A stretch of 64,000 bases of DNA from Scleropages formosus (lineage: Eukaryota; Chordata; Actinopteri; Osteoglossiformes; Osteoglossidae). A program made the position numbers and the translations under genes. The stretch is taken from the NCBI RefSeq assembly GCF_900964775.1, contig NC_041829.1:11262863-11326862 (forward strand), in the 5' to 3' direction. Shown here piece after piece: positions 37,946 to 49,700 of the stretch (the first letter of the stretch is position 1; every line of letters begins with the position of its first letter). Under the pieces are notes generated by a model. The model was not told where the DNA came from, did not search any database, and worked only from the letters and a program-made list of their open reading frames with translations.

Positions 37946-39632
37946 TTCTTTTTTAATAGTTATATTTTAATTTATTACAGTTCCGTATCCATGTTTAGCC
38001 TTTCCTCTGTCACGCCGTATGTGCCACGCGAAGCCTATCACAGAAGAGAACAGCGGCGGCGCCCTCCGCCCACCTTCTGTCGTCACTAAAACGACATGAA
38101 AACTGACCAATGACGGAAGGAAAAGCTACCACCAATCCACTGGAAGAGTATGAAATCTCTGCGACCAACGTCATCAAGGGCGGTGCTTCACGTTCCCTGG
38201 TTTGCGAAGTGAAGGCTAAATATAGGAACACCTTTTTAATATTGGCTTTGTGTTTTACTTGAGTTTGAGCTACACGATTATAAAATAACACCAATTGCGC
38301 TCAAGTATATTACAATGCATTGCATTGACCACGTGACGCGAGTCAAAATAATTTGAATCTCAAATGCCAATACCAGGAACTAGCTGCATTGAGGATGTTT
38401 CAAGTCTTACTTTACTCTATAAGCACTAGTATTGCACTTAACACTATTGTTTTCAATGAGGATTTTTTTAAAATATGTGAAATAGGAAATACGCACGTTT
38501 GAAGATCATAACTCTCGCGTCATTTGAGACCCCTCTGTGTATGTATTTGAAAATAAAATCCCGTGTCATGACAAAGTGTCATTTAACATTGTCACGCAAT
38601 GATATTTGTTTTATAAATAAATACAATTAGGTGATAAATATTTAAAAATTTAGTCACAACCTCCTTCTGTACCCTCACAAAAAATGTCATTTTACATTCC
38701 AGACAGACAGGTACGCCTGGTTTACACAAGAATTGCTGACCGAAATGGTTTATATCTTATCATGTGTTCACCCTGTAACTGAATATGAAAGATAAATACT
38801 AATGTAACAGTATTAATACTAAATATGTACATTTTGTTCTGCACAATTATCCACTGCGAAATATATTAAATATATAAATATACTGGATGATACACACACA
38901 CATAAGAAACATGACCCACAGCAGCAAAAGAATAAAGGTTATGCATAGGAAAATTATATGATTATATATTGGAGGTAGGAAATTTAATGCCAGTATTAAT
39001 GTAATGTAATATATAACTACTTTATGCATAATAATGGTCCTCCGTAAATACTGTTCATTGCGCAATGCATTCAGCTACACTTTAAAATTTCATAGCAAGA
39101 TACAGTAAAATTTATATCGGTTTTTATTAAATGTTACCCATTCAAGTAATTCAGATTTCACCATTTTGATTGTCCACGACTGTATTTGCTCTCAGACTCT
39201 ATTTATAAGCGATGGAGTAACCCACATTTTCTACTACTAGTCTCTAAAATACTGTTTATTTTTCTTTTGTATTTCGTTGTACTTTGTTGCCTCCCACAAG
39301 GTGAACTGAAGTCTTGAAGAAAAACTGAATAGAATCTGAATTAAAAGTTGTCCAGAAGGCACAGAGTACACACGAAAATAGTTTTTATAAGGTTATAAGG
39401 TTCTCGTGCGACAAGTCGCCCCGCTCCCGCCCCGAAAATCATAAAACAAAAAATTGACACAAATATCGTTAACCAATTACGGAAAAAAAAAAAAAAAAAA
39501 AAAAAAAGCAGTGGCTAATTTTAATTCTGGCAGGAACTTCAACGGCAATGTCGCTAGGAACCAGTGTGTAGACCGTGTTTCCAGAGGACTGTAAAAATAG
39601 GGACACATGCCCCGCTCCTTGCGCATGTCGCA
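37946..39632. promoter_or_regulatory. head-to-head gap between pgap1 and tyw5
   Basis: The two start codons are 1,687 bp apart. About 100 bp on the pgap1 side (37985-38100) is GC-richer. The middle (38300-39350) is AT-rich with nothing recognisable. The tyw5 side has an A26 tract at 39482-39507 and a GC-rich stretch just upstream of its start. Either one shared promoter or two separate ones is possible. Confidence 0.4.
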
Positions 39633-42600
39633 ATGGAGGTCGGCCTGCGGCTGGCGGTTCCTGTGTTCGAAGGGGTGGATAAAGAGACATTTCTGCGAGA
39701 CGTATACCCGAGGGTAAAGTGCAGCTCCCGGTTCAGCGGCACTGCTTACTGTTCTTTTTGTGTGATTGAATGTGTGGCTGCCGTGTTCCGTACAGATTTA
39801 TTTATGGTCCTCCCCATCACACACAGAGATCATCATCATGTACAAGATTTGAGTAATAGCCCAATTGATTCAGTGAAACTCGTGATCAGTCAGTGGTGTT
39901 ATGTGTTAAGATTCTCAGTGGAGTGTGTCATGAGGTTTTATGGCAATCAGATGAAAATAAGGATTAGACTGAAGTGTGTCTGTTGACAAGTTCTTGAAAT
40001 GTACTGGTTTATAATTAAGTGGAGAAAGTGCTTTTGAAAAACAAATAAGGAACATGCCTCAAAACTATTAAAAGCTGTATTTCGTCTCACGCAAACTACA
40101 GTGGCTTGTGATTTTTTTTCTCTCCTTTTTTTTTACATTATTAAAACGTATAAAAAGAGGAAAAAAATAATGTACAACTGGAGCAGAACATAACAAATGC
40201 GAGGGAAACAAAAACACTTACTGAGAAACTTTAAATAAAATTGGATGCCAAGGTAGAATCAATATATTGCTTGCCATCACTATAAAAGAGGGTTTTGCCT
40301 GTAAATTTACCTTTATCAACATGAAACAAAGAAAACTTATTACACAGTATTCTTACACTGATGATTTTTGCACAGGTCTTTCCAGAACTTTTGGGTATAT
40401 GAACAGTTTCAAGTGGCTCTGGATGACTGGACTTAGTGGTCTCATTTACATCTCTTTGCAGCGCCGTCCAGCTGTGCTGAGGGGCGTGTCTGTGGGTACG
40501 TGCTGTGACAGGTGGACAGTGGACTACCTTGCGGAGAGGGGCGGGTCCAAGGATGTGAAAGTGCATGTGTCTGCTGAGCCGCAGATGGATTTCCTGCACA
40601 AGAACTTCCTGTACAGGTGCAGAGGACAGGGAGCACTTAGTTAAGGGTTCTTTCCAAAGCTCTATAACATTATTCAGCCTGCTGTGCTTAAAGTGTAGCC
40701 TGGAAATTAAAAGAAGAAAGTGAGTGAAATTCACATTTGGTTATTGAAAAGAAATCTACCGCAAATAGTCTCTGAGAGCCAGACACCAGTGTGCCTTTCC
40801 ACTTTTTCCAGTTACTGTACCTTTTAACTCTGACCTTCTACAACCCCACTGACATCTGTCTTTGTGCGTCAAGACAGGACGCTACCATTTGACGTGTTCG
40901 TCAGGAGAGCTGCAGAAAAAAAGCATGCAGATTTCTTCATCTCAGAGGTAAGTGATGTTATGCATTGAATACAATCATATACAAATACACATGCTAGTAT
41001 GAGGTGACAAGTTCCCGGGCATGTAGAGGCACAGATCAGCAAGTTCTTTAATCTGAATTTACGAGTAAAAAATACAGTTGCTTAAATAGGTAAACTGTAA
41101 ATTGCATTTTGAAAAAAGTGTGAAGTCTTATGGAAGCAAGTTAACTAAATGTGTGCTGAGCCTGTTGCTCTGTGAGTCTTTTCCCACGTTAAAAATGTTT
41201 TTCAATATGTATTTGAACAGGAAGAATATTATTACCTCAGATCATTAGGAGAGGACCCTCGCAAGGTGAGTCCCTTCTATCTCACTTATAGTTTTTAGTA
41301 GATTCTTCTCTCCAAAGTGACAAACAGCATATAGTTAAAAAAAAAAAAAAAAAAAAGTGCATTACATCCACAAATTGAGACATAGAGCTGCAGATTTGCG
41401 ATTCGTGAAGCACGGTCAATTAGTCCAGTACCACCGTTTTTGCCAGGCATACACTACGTGAGTAGCTGCAAATAGAATTTACGGAGCAAATAAAAAGGAA
41501 AGAAGTGCATCTAAAAGAGGTGTGTTTTGACAATGATGAGAAGGATTCAGCAGTTCTGAGTGAGAGAGGGAGTTCATTCCACCAGAACTGAGAACCTTCA
41601 CGCTTTTGATTTTGGGCCTCTTGTGCATGGAACCACGAGGCAGCCAGTGGTGGAGGAGCAAAGTGGTCTGGTTGGGGCGTAAGGTGTGATCAGGTCCTGC
41701 AGGTAATCTCACACTGTACCTTGTGAAGATGCATGAAAGAGCACTGCTGTATGACAGGATTATCTTCCCTTAGGAACCCGCTGACTTGCAGAAGCAATTT
41801 CCAGGCCTGGCGGAGGACTTTTGTATCCCACAGTTCTTTCAGCCAGGACAGTTTTTCTCCTGTGTATTTCGCATTAGTTCCTGTGGTCTGCAGCTGTGGA
41901 CACATTATGATGTGAGTAAAACCAAGGGAACAGTAATTTAAGGGTTTGGGAAAAGACGGGGTGGTATATGGACCGATAGAGGTGACACCAGGTCAAGATT
42001 GAGTTTATGCTGGATAAAATGATGTCTGAAATAGCAGACACCACAGAGGTCCCTGCAGAGATTAGAGCAGCATTGAGTGTTGTTGTGTTTCATACACCAG
42101 GTGATGGACAACCTGTTGGTGCAAGTGAGCGGGAGGAAACGTGTGGTCCTCTACAGCCCGCAAGATGCTCAGTACCTCTATCTGTCAGGTGAGACTCATT
42201 CATCTGATTCTGTTGGTTAGAATGTATGGTGATTAAAATGGAGATGGGACTGTGTATCTTATAATATTTAAAAAAAAAAAAAAAAATTGGTGGGAGGGTA
42301 TCAGGGATTGTCTATCCTGTGTTTTATGTACCTACTTGAATGATGAACCTCGGTCCAGCAAGTGGTAGGTAACAAACTAGGTTTGCTTGAGACTTTCATG
42401 TCTGCAGCTATGTCTCCTCTTAATGTAATGCATAAATTGTACTTTTGCTGAGATGTACGTCGCTTTGGACAAACGCATCTGCTAAATGAATAAATGAAAA
42501 TGACTGAGATTTCTCAGATCAGTTGTAAATCACTGCAGGAGGCAGAGACAGAGCTATGAGGATTGGTTTCCTCTTCGTTATTTAATAACTCTTCAGAGCT

Positions 42601-43704
42601 TGAAAAAGTTTTTTATGAGGATGTGGTGTGATAGTATTAAAAGCACTGAAGAAGGGAGATGCTATTGTAGAATGTTCATAGGTGAATGACAAGTGTCGTA
42701 TTACTCTGCAAAATTGGTTCTAGGTGACAAGTCCGAGGTCCTGGACATTGACAACCCTGACCTGGAACGGTTCCCTGACTTTGTGAAGGCCAGGCGGTAC
42801 GAGTGTGTGCTGGACCCAGGAGACCTGATCTTCATCCCTGGTAGGGGGTCTTTAAGCTCACTGCTAATGGCATACAGTGGTTAAATGGGACACCAGCAGT
42901 CAGAACCAGTGTATCTGGGAATACCTAATCTGGTCCCCAACATGTTTCACAACTGAACAATTTGAAATACAGCGAAACCTTGCCAAGGGGGCACAGTAGC
43001 GTGGTGGACTTGGCCGGGTCCTGCTCTCTGACGGGTCTGGGGTTTGGACTGGCATCAAGTCCTGGGTGTGTGTGTGTGTCCGTCCACCCCCCCCCCTAGC
43101 CTTGTGCCCTATGTTAGCAGGTTAGACTCCAGTTTGCCGCGACCCCAGTCAGCCAGTGTGTATATGTGTATGTGTCTGTGTGAGAGAAACCTTGCCCTTA
43201 TGCGGTAAGTTTGGTCCAGAAAATTAAATCACTTAAAATGCAGCGGTGTTATTGCAAGGTTAATGAAAAACAGCATTTTACTGGTGGGAAGCAAGATTTC
43301 ATTTTAATTTCATATGTGTTGTTGAATAGTTTGTTTCCTGATTTGTGTCCGTTAATCCTCTTTTACTGTTTTGAAATGATTGCTCTTATTATTGTTACTG
43401 TTCTCCCTCAGCCCTGTGGTTCCACAACACCTTGGCCTTACAGTTTGGGGTGGGAGTCAATGTGTTCTGGCGCCACCTGCCAGAGGAGAGCTATGACAAA
43501 AGAGACCCATATGGGAACAAGGACCTTGTGGCGGCTGCACGGGCCATGCAGGCTACAGAGCGAGCCCTGCGGGCCCTAGAGGACCTGCCCCCTGACTATC
43601 GGGACTTTTATGCTCGCCGCATGGTGCTTCACATTCAGAGCCGCGCTTACTCCTGCCCACAAGAGGAGGCAGTGCAGAGAGACTACTCAGCGCAAAGCTT
43701 GTGA
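39633..43704 (+). CDS. tyw5: TYW5, tRNA wybutosine hydroxylase (JmjC)
   Basis: Eight coding exons: 39633-39713, 40462-40616, 40878-40947, 41221-41265, 41774-41911, 42101-42188, 42724-42840 and 43412-43704. GT-AG borders and agreeing phases give 328 residues (human 315). The JmjC fold carries the Fe(II) ligands His161 and Asp163 (WTHYDVMDN) and His236 (ALWFHN), spaced as in human TYW5. Flanking conserved blocks include [38 protein letters not shown] and the C-terminal [19 protein letters not shown]. The known enzyme uses 2-oxoglutarate and oxygen to hydroxylate the side chain of yW-72 on tRNA-Phe position 37, making hydroxywybutosine. The start [20 protein letters not shown] aligns with human MAGQHLPVPRLEGVSREQF; an upstream in-frame ATG at 39564 was rejected. 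Divergent from pgap1. Confidence 0.97.
41300..41710 (-). repeat. L2-type non-LTR retroelement 3' fragment in tyw5 intron 4
   Basis: Read on the minus strand, it ends in a degenerate L2-like tail (complement of TTTAGTAGATTC... at 41300). Upstream are blocks such as TGGAATGAACTCCCTCTCTC (near 41575) and GTTCCATGCACAAGAGGCCC, equivalent to the WNDLP and RG-rich 3' end of the L2 ORF. It includes an A20 run near 41340. Inactive fragment. Confidence 0.6.
42296..42502 (+). repeat. L2-tail SINE (mirror copy at 47101-47268)
   Basis: In tyw5 intron 6. It shares AAACTAGGTTTGCTTGAGAC, TTTCATGTCTGCAGCTATG, TGTACGTCGCTTTGGACAAA and GCTAAATGAATAAATG with the opposite-strand copy at 47101-47268. The two copies are clearly homologous over their whole length, making this a distinct family from SINE-A. 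Confidence 0.75.
42985..43185 (+). repeat. SINE-A in tyw5 intron 7, with 11-bp target-site duplication
   Basis: Starts AAGGGGGCACAGTAGCGTGG. It has an internal deletion after GGGTCTGGGGTTT that removes much of the B-box side. It contains a C-run near 43089 and ends in a TG-rich tail. It is flanked by GAAACCTTGCC at 42974-42984 and 43186-43196. Confidence 0.85.
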
Positions 43705-46700
43705 TTCAATCAGCTACCTCTTTTAAACGGTTGACACAACTAATGGTGTGAAACACAAAAAAGTGAAGAAATGGCCACATTAAAACCCCTCTCTGTCACC
43801 TGGATGGATGGACTTGTTCCTCACAGTCAGTTGGGCTGCCATTAAGCTTCTTGCTGAGCTGAGCAGACCATTTGGAAACTGATGCAGTATAGAAATATGT
43901 TGTGGAAGGGTACAGGTCCCCTAGTGACTAATGCTGAACTTCAGCAGACAAGTACAAAGATTTTGTTTAGCTCTGCTATATTATGTGTGTGTGTATAATT
44001 TAAAAAAATCATTTAAAGAAATTAGTTCAGGCTTTGCCAGTGAGTCAGAAGTTCTCTTGCTGTAGCATGAGGTACAGATACAGGTCACTCCTGTACTGTG
44101 ATACGTCACCTACTATATTTTATTTTAATGGGAGAGGGCAGGTACTACATTATATCAGTTTGGGCTGTCGATCCCTGGAAGTCCAGGTCTAGCTGAAATA
44201 TTCTTCGTCAAGGACCTGAATTTGAACTGTGCATATAAGTTACCCATATATTTGAAGGGTTAAAATTATAAGTCACCAGTGCATCTAAAAAGAAAATACA
44301 TTTTGAAAGATTTAAAGGAAATTGGTTTAATTATATGTACTTTAAAAGGCCATTGTAATTACTTGGTAGACTGCAGATGGTCACATTTTACAAGACAGAT
44401 TTATTAAAATTGTCCTTTGATTTTAAAATGCAGCAGGTGACATCATTTTCCTCCTTTTTTTAATTAACAGTCTTCTAAAACTTTCATGCACACATGTTGG
44501 AATTTGTGTGATGCAAATGGAGACGAAGTATCCTCCCTAAGAGACAGTGGCCGTAACTACAGAATGACCATACTGATGTAGGTTTCAAATAATAGATGAT
44601 GACTGCATATAGAAATATAGTTGTGTCCCTACTACTGTGTGAAAGTACCTCTATTAGTTTGTTGAGCTTTATGAGTAACTTTTACTGCTGTCTTATTTCA
44701 CTTAACGCCACTAATGGAAAATGGTACAGTAGGTCCTTATTTACAAACTTAATTGAGACTTAGGGTTGGTTCAATTCTCAAAGTTAGTTGAATGCAACAG
44801 GAAGTGGTCTGGGGCTCCTCCTCATTCTATATGCAGTTACTCATTTAATGACCACAGGCAAAAATGGTTGTGGACTGAGTGACTACTTGGAGAATCACAT
44901 GTCCATACCTGTATCCCTCCATCTGTTGGTCAAGAAAAAATAAATTAATAATTTCCCAAAAGATTTGCAATGGCAAAAAGTTTACTTGAAAGTATGTAAG
45001 TTGGGGACCCACTGTACATTGATTAGAGTATCTAAAGTGGCTTCTTTACCAGCCATTATTGATAAATCTGTCTTAACCAATTACACTATTGATTTACTAT
45101 GAATTTCAAAATTAAAGGATAAAACATTTTGTTCTGAAACTGACCTATGACAAACAGAACATTAATTTCGCTAAAATTCCACGTATACCGCGCACTAAAG
45201 TAGCTAGTGCTACATGGGCATCTGCTGGACAGCACTGTTGTGTAAGTGACAACCTGGGCTTTGATGGCACAGATGCAAGGCTTTAGACTAATCACCAGGG
45301 TGACATGAGGGTAAGCTGTCTCCTGAAGTACAAACTAAGGAAACAAGCACTGTTCACTGTTATGCTTTAATACACACTTCAATAAAGCACAAAGATTACA
45401 ATTCTTCCTTGTTAAAAAAAAATGTAAACAGTGTGATGCATCAGCGTTCCAAAGGTCTCCCGTCTGCAGTCCGTGGAGTCAGAAAGGGAAGGGGAGGGTT
45501 CCAATTGAAGCCTCACCCACTGGCCAATGTTGAAACGTCTCCTTTTTTCCCTGCTGAGGGGTTATATTTTAAATCGACAAGAGACCCACTCGTGCATTTC
45601 CACACAATTGGACTGAGTCGAGCTGTTGAGGTTGAAATATCAACAGAACAACCGATACATTCAGTGCGAAGTCAGTATTGTTTTAATGCATTCTTCATTT
45701 GATCTAATGGATTCATTTGATTGTTTTTTTCCGTATCAACAAACGTTCTTACATTAAAGCTGGTGATTTCACATAAGCTGTTATAGTTTCTGTGTTTATG
45801 GCTATATTTCTTTGTGACAGGAAAAAAATAATGTAGAGATCAAGTTCTTGAGCTGTGTGGGTCCGCCCTACTAGCTGTACTCCGCTATCTGCTACTGAAG
45901 CTACAGCCACGTGCACACGCTCACGCAAACACATGCGCACACACACATACTAGGTTTGGCTTTGAATGTAGGGCAGAAGTGAGCGCTCTTTAGTACAGGT
46001 TTAGAAAAAAAACCACCATCCTGTTCGGGGGAAAGCTCATATGTACTAAAAGTCATCTGCGCCCAGCCACACACCTTCTTCACAAGGCCGCTGTCATCCT
46101 CCAGCCCAGGTGCTTGTAGAGCTGATATGCACTACAGGGGGAACACCTGAGGGGGGCGCAGTGACCACATGGGACTGAAGGGGAGGCCCAGCTGCAGAGC
46201 AGGGTTGACATGGGGCCCATGCTGGCGCAGAGCTGCACAGAAGGTACAGCACGGACCTGAGAGTTGGGCCAGCACTTCTTACAGGCCGTCATAGGCCAGC
46301 TGCAGGGCTCTTTCACATCCAGAGAACCAGTGTGCAGATGACCGGTGGCAAGTGCCGCAGGTTTCCATCAACTGCCAAGCTCCCTGAGGTCCACTTCCTG
46401 TTCCCTCCCTGTAGCCACGACTGCAGGCCAGTGCCACATCCTCCCTCCCAGGGCTCAAGCCAGAGGAGCAAGGCTCACCGTCTCCTGCATGGAGCCCATC
46501 TGGAGAGACAGTCTTCACTTATCTCCTTGGGCAGATGAGGAAACGGAACCTAGTGGGTTTGTGGGAACAAAGCAGCATCTGCTGGAGCGAAGCAGCAGTC
46601 ACAGGTGTTGTTGTCGGTGGCCGCTTAAGGATGATGTGCACAGAGATAATGGGAGAGCTACTTTAGAGCTGACATGGCGCTCCAGGTCGCCTACTGCTCA

Positions 46701-46722
46701 GCTGGTATGGTGTTGGGGTCGC
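43705..46722. other. tail-to-tail gap: tyw5 and lrrfip1 3' regions
   Basis: No recognisable coding exon. An ATTAAA at 43779-43784 lies 75 nt after the tyw5 stop, and an AATAAA near 44940 is a distal alternative. On the minus strand, TTTAAT at 45366-45371 (ATTAAA) could end the short lrrfip1 transcript, giving it a 1.35-kb 3' UTR. The 211-codon plus-strand frame at 46345-46980 runs antisense through two lrrfip1 exons and is treated as a shadow. Confidence 0.45.
43779..43784 (+). terminator. candidate tyw5 poly(A) signal
   Basis: ATTAAA 75 nt past the stop codon. A later AATAAA near 44940 may be used as well. Confidence 0.4.
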
Positions 46723-49700
46723 CTACTGTTGGGCCAGCATGGCACTCCGGTTGGCCTTCATCTTCTCCAGCCGCTTCGACAGGTGGCTGTTGCTTGCTTC
46801 GAGCTCATCAATTCTGTCCAGTGCTCCTCTCAGCTGTGGCGATGGGGACACAGAAAGATGCAGAAAGAAAAGTGTGAGCAATGGACCCCAGGACGTGCAC
46901 AACGGAATCTGATGGGCTACGTTGAACGCAGAAAACAAACACCTCACCTCCCTCTGCATTTTTCGCTTCTCCGCCTTTAACTCATCCTCCACCTTCTCCG
47001 CATTCTCTGCAGCAGACTTGTAGCGTGTCACCTGTCCTTCCAGCCGAGTCACCTGAGAAGTCAACAAGAAAGTAATGGGAACCAGAGCTCAACATTAATA
47101 CATTTACATTTATTCATTTAGCAGACGCTTTTGTCCAAAGCGACGTACATCTCAGCAAAAGTACAATTTATGCATTGCATTAAGAGGAAGAGACATAGCT
47201 GCAGACATGAAAGTCTCAAGCAAACCTAGTTTGTTCCCTACCACTTGCTGCACCGGGGTTCATCGTTCGAGTAGGTATACTTGTCTGACTGTCCAGGACT
47301 AGCAATATGCACAAATGTTCATAGTGGGGACAGGCAGACAATACTGAGAAATTCCATGCAAAACAATGACCACCTTTAAGGTAAAGAAACCATCTGACCA
47401 CCAGCATTTTCATTTCGGAAAGGTTTTCTTGCTAGAAAGTACTAGAAATAAAAAAAATAAACCAAAGTAGCTCGAAAACGTAGAAATATTTTGGGCAATT
47501 TACACTGGAGCCTTTTTGTAAATGTGCATCCTTTAACGTGATGCCCTGATTGCCTCCCTTTCATTACAATTTGCATGGATGATCTAACTCCAGACATGTA
47601 ATCGTTCTCATCTTGTTTTCTAGTATTTTCCAAAATTGGACAGGTGTAAAATTTAATGTAGCGGATAAAATGTAATATGTTGCCATCCCGTGGACAACGA
47701 AACACAGGAAAGTGTAAAAGCCCTGGGAATCCTACGCTAGGCCAAAAGGGAATCCTCCCTTCACGAATCAAACACAATGTGCTCTCACTGAGACTATCAC
47801 ATCTTAGCTTCATTTTCGCAGAAGTGACCCGTCTCCCACGCTTTAAATCGTTACTGCCACTTGCAGCGTTAGCAGGACCTTTGCCAACTACGTTCGCACA
47901 CAAACAGCACAAAAGAATAATGTTTACAGTGCAAAATAATGCTGTTGAAACAGTAGGAATAACAGAACTGCCCAGGAGACACCTTGATTGTAAGTATACT
48001 ATGCCGCAGACTGCAGCCAAGACAACAGATTCCCATTGTACCAGGGTACCAACGTCCACAATATGGCAACGCCACATTAGCGCCATTAGCTTCTAGCAGC
48101 CAACAGCAAAACTATGCGATTTGCATTACTTTGCATCTTGCCAGGTAATTTAAAAAAAAAAAAAAAAAAAAAATTAGTACTCGAGACGACTTGGAATATT
48201 TTAAAATCGCCAAAACTTGAGTAAAATGCAAATCCACTGCATAAGACCAGCATTAGCTGATGTGTTAAAAAGAATGGTTTCCACCCAGTGTGACTTGTGC
48301 ATTAAAAGGAAAAGAGACGTCCCTAATACTTACGTTTTGTTCCAAAGCTGTAACTTCCTGTTCCGATTTGACCAGCTTAAACTTGAGCTCACTAATGTGC
48401 CTGTTGGCATCTCCTGTAAATGTAAATAGCACAACCACAAAATAAAATCGCCGCATGCAAAACAGCTGTCCTTTTCAGTACTAATTTTATTAACGTTTGG
48501 AAATGCTTGCACAATGTCATATGACACGGAATAAAATTATGGCTGTGACCCTTTTGAGGACGAGCGGAACAGAAGAAGACATCTGACAACTGAGGCCCTC
48601 AGTGAGTCCTCTCCTTACCGCTGGGATCAAAGTCTGCTGGAGGAAGGAGCTGAAAAGCCTTGGTGCTGTTTATTGCAGCATGAATCAAATTTACATTTGA
48701 ATCAATACGTTTACCCTTTTCTCCAGTGTAATATTAAAGTACCAACAATTATTCACTTGTTTATAACCCTGAACAATCTAGCATGAGTACCTTGCTCAAG
48801 GGTACTACAGCTGTAGGTGAGATTTGAATCTGTGAATTTGGGACCCAGAGGCAGCAGTTTTAACCACACTCTTAACTGTGCTATTCCCCCGCTCCTACTT
48901 GCCATCATGTAAAAGTGCGGAGATTTAATTTTTCACTTCGACGTTGGAGTGCAGAATGTTTAGAAACTGTCATTATTATAGACCATGGCACCATACTTTG
49001 GATATCGAGGATGTGAGGGTCGGTTCCGTTTTCCAGAGCTCCCTCATCGGGGGCTGCACTCTCCTCTGTCCTGTTGTGTTTCTGATCCAGCTGCGCCTTT
49101 AGCCGTTTCACCTGGGAAATGACAGGCCAAAAATTCAGGCTTGGTCAGACTATGTAAAGTGGCATAGCTGGTAACCGAGGAGACATTCAGTGATGCACCT
49201 TTGGGAGTTAGAGCTGAGAGTCACCCTCCTTACCTGTTCTACGAGACCTTCCCTCTCATCCACCAGCTTTCTCAGTCGGATCTCTGGAAGAGACAAATTC
49301 CAATGAAGCTTCCAAATCTTTATTTTCAGTGCAAAATGTTTCTGTGCTTGTTTTTTTTTTTTACTATGGGAGGTCAGGCCCAATTTATAGTTATTAAGAT
49401 CAATAAAATAAGTTGCAAGGTTGTTGGTATGCAGATTTTTTTTCCCATAATAAAATAGAAACTAAAATTATACTTCATATATAGTGTTATCACGGTCGTT
49501 GACTGAAAGCGATCACATTACGACAACCACATAGCATGTTAGAACTATATCAGTCAATATGGTGATTTGAGGTAAATCATCAATATTTTTAAACTTAGAG
49601 CTATGTGCACACTAGATAGAGGTTGGCCCTAATTCCTCAACTATTCTCAGGGAGCTTTTACATTCATTATACATATTACACATAAACTTGCATGATCTTT

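Noticed and set aside
39564-39632. Upstream in-frame ATG for tyw5
   Set aside because: It adds 23 residues with no counterpart in human TYW5; the ATG at 39633 aligns with the human N-terminus.
46345-46980. 211-codon plus-strand frame
   Set aside because: It runs antisense across the last two lrrfip1 coding exons and reads as a shadow of their codon bias; no family resemblance.
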